Assembly (NCBI RefSeq): GCF_003206575.1
Contig: NZ_PZJO01000011.1
Coordinates: 27,425-91,424 of the forward strand
Reading direction: 5' to 3'
Length of the DNA stretch: 64,000 nt
From: Salinicola endophyticus
GTDB lineage: Bacteria; Pseudomonadota; Gammaproteobacteria; Pseudomonadales; Halomonadaceae
Shown piece after piece: positions 1-10,645 of the stretch (its first letter is position 1; each line of letters begins with the position of its first letter). The notes under the pieces are model-generated. The model saw only the letters and a list, made by a program, of their open reading frames with translations, did not search any database and was not told the DNA's origin. The translations under genes and the position numbers were made by a program.

Positions 1-1068
<1,068 letters not shown>

Positions 1069-1085
<17 letters not shown>

Positions 1086-3510
1086 ACGTCTGCAGGCCAA
1101 TCACACCCGCGTTGAGGCGCGCCCGCCGGTGCCCGCCACCGAGGCCCCGGTGCAGGGTGACGAGCCGCTGGCGCGGGAGGCCATCGACCCGACCCCGCCA
1201 AAGGCGCGCCATCCCCACGCCGCGCGCCACGAGAGCGCGGTCAAGCATGTCACCGGACGCGCCCACTATATCGATGACCTACCGGCACCCGCGGGCGCCC
1301 TGCACGCCATGGTCGGCCTGAGCGAGGTCGCCCACGGCCGCTTGCTCCGGCTCGATCTCGACGCCGTGGCCCGCAGCCCCGGAGTGGTCGACGTCATCAG
1401 CGCCGGCGACATTCCCGGCCACCGTGATATCGGCCCGGTCTTCCCGGGGGATCCGCTGTTCGCCGAGACGGCCGTGAGCTACGTCGGCCAGCCGCTGTTC
1501 GCCGTGGCCGCCACCAGCTATGCCGCGGCACGTCGCGCCGTGCGCGCCGCGGTCATCGAGATCGAACCGCGGGCGCCGCGTTTCGATCCGGTCGCCGCCG
1601 CCGCGGCCAGAGAGTTCGTGCGCCCCTCCCACCGCCAGGTCGGTGGTGACTGGGCCCAGGCCCTGGCGCAAGCGCCCCATGTACTGGAAGCACAGCAGTT
1701 CGTCGGTGGCCAGGAGCACTTCTACCTCGAGGGGCAGGCATGCCTGGTCATCCCCAGCGAAGACGAAGGGGTGACCGTCTACACCTCGAACCAGCACCCC
1801 AGCGAAACCCAGAAGCTGGTCGCCGAGGTGCTCGATATCCCGTTCCATGCGGTGACGGTGGAGAACCGGCGCATGGGTGGCGGCTTCGGCGGCAAGGAGA
1901 CCCAGGCCGCGCCCTGGGCATGCATGGCGGCGCTGCTCGCCCGGCGCAACGGCCGCGCGGTGCGTCTGCGCCTGCCACGGGCAGAGGATACCCGCGCCAC
2001 TGGTAAACGCCATCCGTTCCACAATCGCTACCGCCTGGGAATCGATGACGACGGCGTGATCGTGGGCGGCGACATCGAGCTGATCGGCGACTGCGGCCAC
2101 TCGCCGGATCTCTCCGAGGCAGTGGTCGACCGCGCCATGTTCCACGCCGACAACGCCTATTCCCTGGGCGCGGCACGGGTCACCGGCCACCGCGCGCGCA
2201 CCCACACGGCCTCCAACACCGCCTTTCGCGGCTTCGGCGGCCCCCAGGGGATGATGATCATCGAACGCGCCATGGACGATATCGCCCGGCATCGCGGCGA
2301 GGACCCACTGACCATCCGCCAGCGCAACCTCTATCGCCCTGGCCGCGAGACCACCCACTACGGCCAGCACGTCGACCAGCACCCGCTGCTGCATCACGTG
2401 GTCGAACGCCTGACCCACAGCAGCGACTACTGGCAGCGCCGCGACGAAATCACCGCGTTCAACCGTCACAGTCCGGTGATCAAGCGCGGCCTGGCGCTGA
2501 CGCCGGTCAAGTTCGGCATCTCCTTCACCGCCAAGCATCTCAACCAGGCCGGCGCCCTGCTCCACGTCTATACCGATGGCAGCGTGATGATCAATCACGG
2601 CGGTACCGAGATGGGACAGGGCCTGCACACCAAGATCTGCCAGGTGGTGGCGCGGGAGCTGGGGATCGAGCTGGGGGCGGTGCGCATCAGCGCCACGCGC
2701 ACCGACAAGGTACCCAACACCTCGCCCACCGCAGCTTCCAGCGGCGCCGATCTCAACGGCATGGCGGCGCGCGACGCTGCCATCCAGTTGCGCCGGCGGC
2801 TGCTCGACTTCGCCGCCGAGCACTATCAGTGGGACCGTGAGGGACTCGAGTTGCAGGAGGGGGCGCTGATCGCCGGCAACGGCGATACTCGCCATCGGGT
2901 CGCCTGGGGTGAGCTGATCCAGGCCGCCTATCTGGCCCGGGTCTCGCTCTCGGCGACCGGCTTCTACGCCACCCCGCTGATTCACTACGATCGTGCCAGC
3001 GGCCAGGGGCGCCCGTTCTACTACTTTGCCTACGGCGCCGCGGTGAGCGAGGTGCGCGTGGACACCCTGAGCGGCGAGTACCGGGTGGAGCGCGTCGACG
3101 TGCTCCACGACGTGGGCGACTCGCTCAACCCGGCCATCGACCGCGGCCAGGTGGAGGGTGGCTTCATCCAGGGGATGGGCTGGCTGACCAGCGAGGAGCT
3201 GAAGTGGAACGCCGAGGGCCGACTGCTCAGTGACGGCCCGGCCACCTACAAGATTCCCACCTTCGGCGACCTGCCGCCGGTCTTCAACGTCGAGCTGCTG
3301 GAGGGGCACCCCAACTCCCAGGCCAGCCTCTACCGCTCCAAGGCGGTGGGCGAGCCGCCGTTCATGCTGGCAATCTCGGTCTGGTCGGCGCTGCGCGACG
3401 CCCTCGCCAGCCTGGTCGACTACTGCGAGAGCCCGGATCTGGATACGCCGGCAACGCCCGAGCGCGTGCTGCTGGCGGCAGAGGCCCTGCGCCAGCGGAG
3501 CCGCTCATGA
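1069..3510 (+). CDS. xdhB: Xanthine dehydrogenase molybdopterin-binding subunit
   Basis: Catalytic large subunit of xanthine dehydrogenase (813 aa); it binds the molybdenum cofactor and hydroxylates hypoxanthine and xanthine to urate. Family signatures are in the right order: RRMGGGFGGKE near residue 270, NTAFRGFGGPQG near 385, GGTEMGQGLHTKICQ in the middle of the protein, TSPTAASSGADLNG after it, and VGEPPFMLAISV near 760, which contains the active-site Glu of the family. The first 50 residues are a poorly conserved extension. The start is set by the AGGAGGT site. It overlaps xdhA by 17 bp and xdhC by 4 bp, so xdhA-xdhB-xdhC is one transcription unit. Confidence 0.95.
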
Positions 3511-4400
3511 GCCCAGCCCCGGAGAACCCCGCAGCCACATGGCCACCGGAGCCCTGGCACGCGGCGCTCCACCAGCTGCAGCAGGCGGGCGAGCCCCACG
3601 TGCTGGCGAGTATCGTCGCGGCCAGCGGCTCGACCCCGCGGGAGCCCGGGGCCAAACTGGTGATCACAGCGGCCCAGGCGTTCGACACCCTGGGCGGCGG
3701 CCATTTCGAGCAGCAGGTGATCGCCCTGGCGCGGGAGACCCTGGCGGCGGCGCCTGCCACGCCGCAGACCCGCCTGGAGACCTTTGTCCTCGGCGCCCGC
3801 TCGGGCCAGTGCTGCGGCGGCTGCGTGCAGGTGCTGATCGAGAGTTTCCCCGGCACCGAGCAGCGTCTGAGTCTGTTCGGCGCCGGCCACGTGGGCCAGG
3901 CGCTGGTCGCCCTGTTGGCGCCGCTGCCATGGCGGATCGACTGGTTCGACAGCCGTACGGCGGCGTTCGACGGTAGCGCCGGCGGCCCCCGGGTGCACTG
4001 CCACGGTTTCGACGCCGAGGCGCCGGAGGCCACGCTGAAGGCACTGGTCGGACACGGCCACGTGCTGATCATGACCCACGACCATGCCCTCGACCGGCGG
4101 CTGCTGGCCGCGCTGGCGCCGCGTGACGATCTCGCCTCGCTGGGGCTGATCGGCTCGGCCAGCAAGTGGTCGAGCTTTCGCGCGGCGCTGGGCCGGGCCG
4201 GTCTCGGCGAGTCGGCACTCGAGCGGGTACGCTGCCCCATCGGGCTCGCCGCCACTGCCGCCAAGCGCCCCCAGGAGATCGCTATCAGCGTCGCCGCCGA
4301 ACTGCTGGCACTCTCCACACCGCCCGCTCTAGCGGATGACGATCACCATCGCGGCATCCCCGCGGCCACGCTGCGGGATGCCTTCCCCTCCGCTCGCTGA
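3507..4400 (+). CDS. xdhC: Xanthine dehydrogenase accessory protein XdhC
   Basis: Chaperone that binds the molybdenum cofactor, protects it during sulfuration and inserts it into XdhB; it is not part of the final enzyme. The 297-aa product has the N-terminal XdhC/CoxI domain with ASGSTPREPGAKL and LGGGHFEQQ, and a Rossmann-like C-terminal domain with LFGAGHVGQAL, a conserved MTHDHALD, LGLIGSASKW and the terminal CPIGL. Length is normal. The start codon overlaps the xdhB stop (ATGA), showing coupling. Being directly behind the structural subunits and ahead of guanine deaminase supports a dedicated purine-degradation role. Confidence 0.94.
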   Translation: MSPAPENPAATWPPEPWHAALHQLQQAGEPHVLASIVAASGSTPREPGAKLVITAAQAFDTLGGGHFEQQVIALARETLAAAPATPQTRLETFVLGARSGQCCGGCVQVLIESFPGTEQRLSLFGAGHVGQALVALLAPLPWRIDWFDSRTAAFDGSAGGPRVHCHGFDAEAPEATLKALVGHGHVLIMTHDHALDRRLLAALAPRDDLASLGLIGSASKWSSFRAALGRAGLGESALERVRCPIGLAATAAKRPQEIAISVAAELLALSTPPALADDDHHRGIPAATLRDAFPSAR

Positions 4401-4416
4401 CGATGACCTTGCCACC

Positions 4417-5751
4417 ATGACCCACTCGCACAGACTGCTCCGCGGCGCCCTGTTCACCTGCCTCGACGATCCCGGCGAGGACGACACGCCGCTGCCCGAC
4501 ACCACCCGTTATCTCGAGGATGGCGCGATCTGGATCGTCGACGGCCATATCCACGCCGTCGACGACTACGCCACGCTGGCCGCCCAGCTGCCGCCGGAGA
4601 TCGAGGTGGTCGACTATCGCGGCAAGCTGATGATGCCGGGCTTCATCGATAGTCACGTCCACTACGTGCAGCTCGATATCATGGCCTCCTACGGCCACCA
4701 GCTGCTCGACTGGCTCAACGACTACACCTTCCCCGCCGAGTGCCGCTTCGCCGACGCCGAGCACGCCCGGCACGCCGCCGAGCGCTTCCTCGACGAGCTG
4801 CTGCGGGCCGGCACCACCACCGCCCAGGTGTTCTGCTCGTCGCATCCGAACTCGGTCGACAGCTTCTTCAGCGCCGCCCAGCGGCGTCAGTTGCGCATGC
4901 TCGCCGGCAAGGTCCTGATGGATCGCCACGCCCCTGCGGCGCTCACCGACGATACCCTCGGTGGGGTGCGCGACAGCGAGCGGCTGATCGCCAACTGGCA
5001 CGGCCGCGATCGCCTCGCCTACACCCTGACGCCGCGTTTCGCCCCGACCTCCACCCGCGAGCAGCTCGACGCCGTGGGCGGGGTACTGCGCAGCGCGCCG
5101 GATCTCTACCTGCAGACCCACCTGTCGGAGAATCGCGGCGAGATCGCCTGGGTCGCCGAACTCTTCCCGGAACGGCGCGACTATCTCGACGTCTACGAGC
5201 ACTATGGGCTGGTCGGCCCGCGCAGCACCTTCGCCCACGGCATCCATCTGGATCACGACCAGCGCCGCCGCCTGGCCGAGCCCGGCGCCAACATCGCCTT
5301 CTGCCCGACCTCGAATCTGTTCCTCGGCAGCGGGCTGATGGATCGCCTGGCCTGCCGCGATGCCGGGCTGGCCACCTCGCTGGCCAGCGACGTCGGCGCC
5401 GGCACCTCGCTGTCGGGCTTCGGCACCCTGCAGGGGGCGTATCAGGTGGGAGCACTGCTGGGCCAGCCGCTGACCGGCTGGCAGGGGTTCTACCGGCTGA
5501 CGCTGGGCAATGCCCGCGCACTGCACCTGGCGGACAGGATCGGTAGCCTGCAGCCGGGCTACGAGGCCGATATCGTGGTCCTCGATCCGGACGCCACACC
5601 GCTGCTGTCACGCCGCCTGAGCTGTGCCACGACGCTGGCCGAGCGCCTGTTCGCGCTGATGATGCTGGGTGACGACCGCACCGTGGCCGCCACCTGGGCC
5701 AATGGGCGGCCCGTGCATGTGCGCGACTCAGTCGCCGCGGGCAGCGCCTGA
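4417..5751 (+). CDS. guaD: Guanine deaminase
   Basis: Zinc amidohydrolase that converts guanine to xanthine and ammonia, feeding xanthine dehydrogenase encoded just upstream. The 444-aa product shows GFIDSHVHYVQ (metal-binding HxH, near residue 80), QTHLSENRGEI, FAHGIHLDHD and the metal-binding Asp in SDVGAGTSLSGF near residue 325. Guanine deaminases are usually 430-450 aa. The frame is open further upstream to 4336, but that would run inside xdhC; the ATG at 4417 lies 16 bases after the xdhC stop and gives the normal length. It completes a purine operon (xdhABC-guaD). Confidence 0.94.
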   Translation: MTHSHRLLRGALFTCLDDPGEDDTPLPDTTRYLEDGAIWIVDGHIHAVDDYATLAAQLPPEIEVVDYRGKLMMPGFIDSHVHYVQLDIMASYGHQLLDWLNDYTFPAECRFADAEHARHAAERFLDELLRAGTTTAQVFCSSHPNSVDSFFSAAQRRQLRMLAGKVLMDRHAPAALTDDTLGGVRDSERLIANWHGRDRLAYTLTPRFAPTSTREQLDAVGGVLRSAPDLYLQTHLSENRGEIAWVAELFPERRDYLDVYEHYGLVGPRSTFAHGIHLDHDQRRRLAEPGANIAFCPTSNLFLGSGLMDRLACRDAGLATSLASDVGAGTSLSGFGTLQGAYQVGALLGQPLTGWQGFYRLTLGNARALHLADRIGSLQPGYEADIVVLDPDATPLLSRRLSCATTLAERLFALMMLGDDRTVAATWANGRPVHVRDSVAAGSA

Positions 5752-5768
5752 GCCGCGCCTGAGCCGCG
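5747..5768 (+). repeat. 11-bp tandem duplication across the guaD stop codon
   Basis: The 11-mer CCTGAGCCGCG occurs twice in succession and continues with CC. The first copy contains the guaD TGA stop. It looks like a local slippage duplication of the gene end. Confidence 0.7.
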
Positions 5769-5782
5769 CCGTCGGCGCTACT

Positions 5783-5814
5783 CGCTATCCGCTGCCCGTG
5801 GGCAGCGGATAGCG
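5783..5814. terminator. Perfect hairpin between convergent guaD and hmgL
   Basis: CGCTATCCGCTGCCC at 5783-5797 pairs perfectly with its complement at 5800-5814 across two central bases. There is no T tract on either strand, so classic rho-independent termination is uncertain, but the site sits exactly between convergent genes. It includes the last codons and the stop of hmgL. Confidence 0.5.
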
Positions 5815-6756
5815 CCGCTCGGCGCTACCGGCCTTGACCACCTGGCCCGGCACCGCATGACCGACCAGCGCCGGCAGCTGCTCGGCCACCGCCAGCAAGC
5901 GCGCGAGGTCGACCCCGGTCTCCACGCCCATCTGGGCGAACATGTGGGCCAGATCCTCGGTGCAGACATTGCCGCTGGCGCCCGGGGCGAAGGGGCAGCC
6001 GCCCAGCCCGCCTAGGGCGGCATCGAAGCGCGTCACTCCCTGCTGCCAGGCACTGAAGGCATTGACCAGTCCCATCCCGCGGGTATCGTGCACGTGTAGC
6101 GTCAGCGGCAGCCAGGGCCAGCGCGCCAGAACCTCGCCGCACAGGGTCGCGACCTGCTGCGGATTGGCCATGCCGGTGGTGTCGCACAGACTGATCCCCT
6201 GAACGCCCAGCGCCAGCAGGCGCTCGATGATCTCCATCACCCGCCGCTGCGGTACCGCGCCCTCGAACGGACAGCCAAAGGCGGTAGAGATCGAGGCGTT
6301 GACATGGACCCCGCTGCCGCGGGTGATCTCGAGAATGCCGGCAAAGCGCGAAAGCGACTGCTCGGCGCTCATGCGCAGATTGGCGCGGCCGTGGCTATCG
6401 CTGGCGGAGAGCACCAGATTGATCTCGTCGACACCCACCGCCAGGGCACGCTCGGCGCCCTTCTCGTTGGGCACCAGCACCACGTAATCGACCCCGGGGA
6501 CGCGCTCGATCCCCTGCATCACCGCCTCGGCGTCGCGCAGCGTGGGGATCGCTTTGGGCGAAGTGAAGGAGGTCGCCTCGATCTTGGCCACACCAGTGCG
6601 CGAGAGCGCATCGATCCAGCGGATCTTCTCCGCCGTGGGCACGAACCGGGGCTCGATCTGCAGGCCATCGCGCGGCGCCACCTCGTTGAGCGTCACCCGC
6701 TCACTGCCCCGCGGCATGCCGCCAGAGGCCGCCCCCGTCAAGGTGTTTCGAGACAT
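5785..6756 (-). CDS. Hydroxymethylglutaryl-CoA lyase
   Basis: TIM-barrel lyase that cleaves 3-hydroxy-3-methylglutaryl-CoA to acetyl-CoA and acetoacetate. The 323-aa product carries VAPRDGLQ at residues 26-33 (catalytic Arg-Asp), GVAKIEATSF, the substrate-loop region STAFGCPFEG, the metal-binding LHVHDTRGMGL near 220, and the lyase-specific glycine/cysteine loop GGLGGCPFAPGASGN near 250-263. That loop separates true HMG-CoA lyases from isopropylmalate synthase relatives. The start overlaps the stop of the upstream CoA-transferase by one base (TGATG), so they are co-translated. Paired use suggests activation and cleavage of a branched dicarboxylate. Confidence 0.92.
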   Translation of the reverse strand: MSRNTLTGAASGGMPRGSERVTLNEVAPRDGLQIEPRFVPTAEKIRWIDALSRTGVAKIEATSFTSPKAIPTLRDAEAVMQGIERVPGVDYVVLVPNEKGAERALAVGVDEINLVLSASDSHGRANLRMSAEQSLSRFAGILEITRGSGVHVNASISTAFGCPFEGAVPQRRVMEIIERLLALGVQGISLCDTTGMANPQQVATLCGEVLARWPWLPLTLHVHDTRGMGLVNAFSAWQQGVTRFDAALGGLGGCPFAPGASGNVCTEDLAHMFAQMGVETGVDLARLLAVAEQLPALVGHAVPGQVVKAGSAERRYPLPTGSG

Positions 6757-7958
6757 CAGATCACCCCCCGCTCGCGCATCTTGGCCTGGGTCTCGCGGTC
6801 GATACCGAGTTCATCGAGCACGTCCTGGGTGTGCTGGCCCAGCGCCGGGCCGCCGCCGTGGATACGCCCCGGGGTACGGCTCAGCTTGGGCAGCACCCCG
6901 GGTACCTTGAGCTCGTCGCCATCGGCCAGGCGCACGCTCTCGATCATCTCGCGGGCCAGATAGTGGGGATCGGCGACGATATCTTCAGCGGTATAGGGAT
7001 AGCCCACCGGCACATGGGCGCTCTCGAGGGTGTCCAGGACCTGATCGCGGGCACGCAGACGGGTCCACGCCTCGATCGCACCATCGATCAGGTCGGCATG
7101 CTGGCTGCGGCCATCGTTATGGGCGAAACGCGGATCCTCGGCCAGATCGGCACGACCGATCGCCTGCATCAGCCGCTTGAAAATACTGTCACCGTTGCCG
7201 GCGATCAGCACGTACTCGCCGCCGGCGCAGCGGTAGGCGTTGGAGGGGGTGATGCCGGGCAGCGCACTGCCGGCAGGCTCACGCACCACACCGGCGGCGT
7301 CGTACTCGGGCAGCAGGCTCTCCATCATGGCGAAGACCGACTCGTAGAGGGCGACATCGATATACTGTCCGCGGCCGCTGCGCTGGCGCTCCTGCAGTGC
7401 CAGCAGCGCGCCGATCACGCCGTAGAGCGCCGACAGCGAGTCGCCGATGCTGATGCCGACCCGCACCGAAGGCTGGTCAGGATGGCCAGAGAGATAGCGC
7501 AGGCCGCCCATGGCTTCGCCGATCACGCCGAAGCCCGGGCGATCACGGTAGGGGCCGGTCTGGCCGTAGCCGGAGATGCGCACCATGATCAGCCGCGGAT
7601 TGAGCTCGCTCAGCGCTTCCCAGCCCAGATCCCACTGCTCCAGGGTACCGGGGCGGAAGTTCTCGACCACGATGTCCGCTTCTGCCACCAGCCGGCGCAC
7701 CACCGACTGCCCCTCCGCCGTGCGTAGATCCAGCGCCAGCGAGCGCTTGTTACGGGTCTGCACGTGCCACCACAGCGAAGTGCCATCCTTGAGCACGCGC
7801 CATTTGCGCAACGGGTCCCCCGTACCGGGCGGCTCGATCTTGATCACGTCGGCGCCGAATTCACCCAGCAGCTTGCTGGCGAAGGGCCCCGCGATCAGCT
7901 GTCCCAGTTCGATCACCTTGAGCCCGGCCAGCGCCTGGGCACCGTCGTTTGCCGACAT
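6756..7958 (-). CDS. Family III CoA-transferase (CaiB/BaiF type)
   Basis: Moves CoA between carboxylic acids in the cytosol; the substrate cannot be read from sequence. The 400-aa product has the family N-terminus ELGQLIAGPFASKLLGEFGA followed by DVIKIEPPGTGDPLR, VENFRPGTLEQWDLG, and GISIGDSLSALYGVIGALLA, which contains the conserved catalytic Asp. The frame stays open upstream to 8291, but that extension is arginine-rich and unlike the family. The ATG at 7958 restores the normal 400-aa size. It is co-transcribed with HMG-CoA lyase, so 3-hydroxy-3-methylglutarate or a related diacid is a reasonable acceptor by analogy with the succinate-hydroxymethylglutarate CoA-transferase group. That assignment is inference. 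Confidence 0.88.
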   Translation of the reverse strand: MSANDGAQALAGLKVIELGQLIAGPFASKLLGEFGADVIKIEPPGTGDPLRKWRVLKDGTSLWWHVQTRNKRSLALDLRTAEGQSVVRRLVAEADIVVENFRPGTLEQWDLGWEALSELNPRLIMVRISGYGQTGPYRDRPGFGVIGEAMGGLRYLSGHPDQPSVRVGISIGDSLSALYGVIGALLALQERQRSGRGQYIDVALYESVFAMMESLLPEYDAAGVVREPAGSALPGITPSNAYRCAGGEYVLIAGNGDSIFKRLMQAIGRADLAEDPRFAHNDGRSQHADLIDGAIEAWTRLRARDQVLDTLESAHVPVGYPYTAEDIVADPHYLAREMIESVRLADGDELKVPGVLPKLSRTPGRIHGGGPALGQHTQDVLDELGIDRETQAKMRERGVI

Positions 7959-8062
7959 CGCCTTCTCCCATGGTTGGCAGCGGCAGGCGCGGGCGCCATA
8001 CCGCGTGGCGCGCGCCGGCCGCCGATGCCAGGCAGCATGGCGTAGCCCGACGGCGCCGACAA

Positions 8063-8077
8063 TTGGGCAATCGTCAA
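8063..8077. promoter_or_regulatory. Candidate LysR-type operator (TTG-N9-CAA)
   Basis: A TTG-N9-CAA partial palindrome containing the T-N11-A motif of LysR regulators lies in the 187-bp divergent space between the CoA-transferase gene and the LysR gene. Position and form fit autoregulation plus control of the CoA-transferase/lyase operon. The motif is short, so chance is possible. Confidence 0.4.
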
Positions 8078-8145
8078 GCAAGGCTTCGCCAAAGACGAAT
8101 GCTGGGTTAGGCTCTGGGGCCCCTTCGTCAGCCTGCAGCTCAATC

Positions 8146-9147
8146 ATGAAGCGACTCGATTTCACCACCCTGCGCCTGTTCATCGCCATTGCCGACTCGC
8201 ATAGCCTGACCCGGGCGGCGGCGCGCGAGCACCTGGCGCTGGCAGCGGTGAGCAAGCGCATCAGCGACCTCGAGACCCAGCTCTCGACCACCCTGCTCTA
8301 CCGCCGACCGCGCGGCGTCGAGTTGACCCCGGCGGGCCATGCGCTGTTGCACCACGCGCGGCATATGCTGGATAGCCTCGACCATCTGACCGCGGATCTG
8401 AGCGAATACAGCGTGGGGGTCCGCGGGCACGTGCGCATGCACGCCAACACCTCGGCGGTGATCGAGTTCCTGCCCGAGGATCTGAGCGACTTCACCTGGC
8501 GCTACCCGCAGATCCGCATCGACATGCAGGAGCGCCTGAGCCACGAAATCATCGCTGCCGTGCGTGAAGGGCTCACCGATATCGGCATCTTCTCGGCGCA
8601 TATCCCCGCCGCCGAGCTGCAGACCCGCGCCTATCGCCGCGACCGGCTGGCGCTGGTGACCGCCAGCGACCACCCGCTGGCAGGACGCGACAGTATCGCC
8701 TTTGCCGAGACGCTGGATTACGACTTCATCGGACTGGAGCAGGACTCCTCGCTGCACAGTCTGTTGCAGCAGGATGCCCAGCGCTTGAAGCGCGCGCTGC
8801 GCATGCGCATTCAGGTGCGCAGTTTCGAGGGCATCTGCCGCATGATCGATCGCGGCATGGGGGTGGGCATTCTGCCGGCGCGCGCGGTCTCGGCCTACCG
8901 CGGCAGCCTGTCGCTGGCAACGGTCCCGCTGAGCGATACCTGGGCCGAGCGCGAGCTGGTGATCGGGATGCGTGACTACGACTCGCTGCCACTGATCGCG
9001 CGTGAGATGGTCGACCACCTGACCACGGCGGGCGAGCGCGCCGATACCTTGGGACAGCGTCAGTCGCGTGCCGCTGAGGCAAGTACTCCCGTGGCGAAGA
9101 ACCCCGAAGCAGAGACTCCCGAGGTGGGCGCTCAGTCGCGTCGATAG
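8146..9147 (+). CDS. LysR-family transcriptional regulator
   Basis: DNA-binding regulator of 333 aa with the LysR winged helix-turn-helix at residues 1-60 (DFTTLRLFIAIADSHSLTRA and AAVSKRISDLETQL) and a two-lobed periplasmic-binding-like effector domain from about residue 90. The long open frame upstream of 8146 overlaps the divergent CoA-transferase gene antisense and is not coding; MKRLDF is a typical LysR start. It is divergent from the CoA-transferase/HMG-CoA lyase pair and probably controls it. The tail after about residue 305 is an acidic and Ala-rich extension. The 3' end overlaps the convergent manC-like gene by 16 bp. Confidence 0.9.
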   Translation: MKRLDFTTLRLFIAIADSHSLTRAAAREHLALAAVSKRISDLETQLSTTLLYRRPRGVELTPAGHALLHHARHMLDSLDHLTADLSEYSVGVRGHVRMHANTSAVIEFLPEDLSDFTWRYPQIRIDMQERLSHEIIAAVREGLTDIGIFSAHIPAAELQTRAYRRDRLALVTASDHPLAGRDSIAFAETLDYDFIGLEQDSSLHSLLQQDAQRLKRALRMRIQVRSFEGICRMIDRGMGVGILPARAVSAYRGSLSLATVPLSDTWAERELVIGMRDYDSLPLIAREMVDHLTTAGERADTLGQRQSRAAEASTPVAKNPEAETPEVGAQSRR

Positions 9148-10538
9148 ACGTCGTCGAAGCGCTCGATATCGTCCTCGCCCAGATAGCTGCCACTCTGGAT
9201 CTCGATCAGTTCGAGCGGGATCTTGCCCGGGTTCTCGAGCCGGTGCACCATCCCCAGCGGGATATAGGTGGACTGGTTCTCGGTCAGCAGGAAGGTGTCG
9301 TCCCCGCTGGTCACCCGTGCGGTACCGCACACCACCACCCAGTGCTCGGCACGGTGGAAGTGCTGCTGCAGCGAAAGGCGCCCACCCGGCGCCACGCAGA
9401 TATGCTTGACCTGATAGCGCGCGGCGCGATGCACGCCATCGTAGCTACCCCAGGGGCGATGTACACGACGGTGGAGATCCCACTCGCTGCGGTTGTCGCG
9501 CTTGAGCGCCGCGGCGATCCGCTTGACCTCCTGGGCCTGCTCGCGATGGGTCACCAGCACCGCATCCGAGGTCTCCACGATCAGCAGGTCATCGACCCCC
9601 ACCGCCGTGACCAGGCGGCTTTCGGCATGGATCAGACTGCCGTGAACATCCTCGGTGATGACGTCGCCACTGAGCGCATTGCCCGCGGCATCCTTGTCGG
9701 CGATCTCCCACAGCGCCTGCCACGAACCGACATCGGACCAGCCAGCGTCGAGCGCCACCACGCAGCCCTCGGCGGTATTCTCCATCACCGCGAAGTCCAC
9801 CGACTCGGCTTCGCAAGCGGCGAAGGGGGCCGGTGCCACGCGCAGGAAATCGAGGTCCGACTGACGCGCCTCCCAGGCGGCGGTCACCGCGTCGAGCATG
9901 TCCGGGCGATGTGCGCCCAGCTCTTCCAGGTAGCGGTCGGCGCGCATCAGGAACATGCCGCTGTTCCACAGATAGCGCCCGCTGGCGAGGTAGGTTTCCG
10001 CGGTCGCGGCATCGGGCTTCTCGACGAAGCGCTGGATCGGCACCGCGAATTGTTCACTCGGCGGCTCACTCGCTTCGATATAGCCGTAGCCGGTCTCGGC
10101 GCGGGTCGGCGTCACCCCGAAGGTCACCAGCCGTCCCTGGCGGGCCGCCGCCTGAGCCGGCCCCAGCGCCGCACGCAACGCTTCGGGGTCACGGATGGCA
10201 TGATCCGCCGGCAGTACCAGCAGCATGGCGTCGGGATCGCGCACCATCGCCTGCAGCGCGGCCAGGGCAATTGCCGGCGCGGTATTGCGCGGCGCCGGCT
10301 CGAGCAGGATCTCCGCACGCCAGCCGGCCCCGCGCAGCTGCTCGGCGACCACGAAGCGATGCGCCTCCTGGCACACCACGATGGGATCGGCGGGCTCGAT
10401 GCCAGCAAAGCGATCCAGGGTCTCGAGCAGCATGCTGCGCGGCCCGACCACCGGCAGGAACTGTTTGGGAAAGCTCGCTCGCGACATCGGCCAAAGCCGG
10501 GTGCCGGCACCGCCGGCGAGCACCACGGGAATCAACAT
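9132..10538 (-). CDS. Bifunctional mannose-6-phosphate isomerase / mannose-1-phosphate guanylyltransferase
   Basis: Makes GDP-mannose from mannose-1-phosphate and GTP and also interconverts fructose-6-phosphate and mannose-6-phosphate; the products feed exopolysaccharide or LPS synthesis. The 468-aa product has the nucleotidyltransferase signature VVLAGGAGTRLWPMSRASFP at the N-terminus, PKQFLPVVG, the RFVEKPD motif, and a C-terminal cupin with RPWGSYDGV, QQHFHRAEHWVVV and YIPLGMVHRLENPG. It is the long type II form (AlgA/ManC/CpsB). It lies downstream of the UDP-glucose dehydrogenase gene on the same strand with a 107-bp gap. Confidence 0.93.
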   Translation of the reverse strand: MLIPVVLAGGAGTRLWPMSRASFPKQFLPVVGPRSMLLETLDRFAGIEPADPIVVCQEAHRFVVAEQLRGAGWRAEILLEPAPRNTAPAIALAALQAMVRDPDAMLLVLPADHAIRDPEALRAALGPAQAAARQGRLVTFGVTPTRAETGYGYIEASEPPSEQFAVPIQRFVEKPDAATAETYLASGRYLWNSGMFLMRADRYLEELGAHRPDMLDAVTAAWEARQSDLDFLRVAPAPFAACEAESVDFAVMENTAEGCVVALDAGWSDVGSWQALWEIADKDAAGNALSGDVITEDVHGSLIHAESRLVTAVGVDDLLIVETSDAVLVTHREQAQEVKRIAAALKRDNRSEWDLHRRVHRPWGSYDGVHRAARYQVKHICVAPGGRLSLQQHFHRAEHWVVVCGTARVTSGDDTFLLTENQSTYIPLGMVHRLENPGKIPLELIEIQSGSYLGEDDIERFDDVYRRD

Positions 10539-10645
10539 GCGCTGGCGTCCTCACTGGGTCGATACACGAACGGTCGGTGATCTGTCAGGCCAACCCGGGC
10601 CTGATACCGAGGGCGCCGCGGCCCGCCAGCCGCGGCGGACTGGTT

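Noticed and set aside
1279..3309. Long open frame antisense to xdhB (676 codons)
   Set aside because: Codon-position shadow of a GC-rich gene; composition His/Val/Gly-rich with no family motif, and xdhB is certain.
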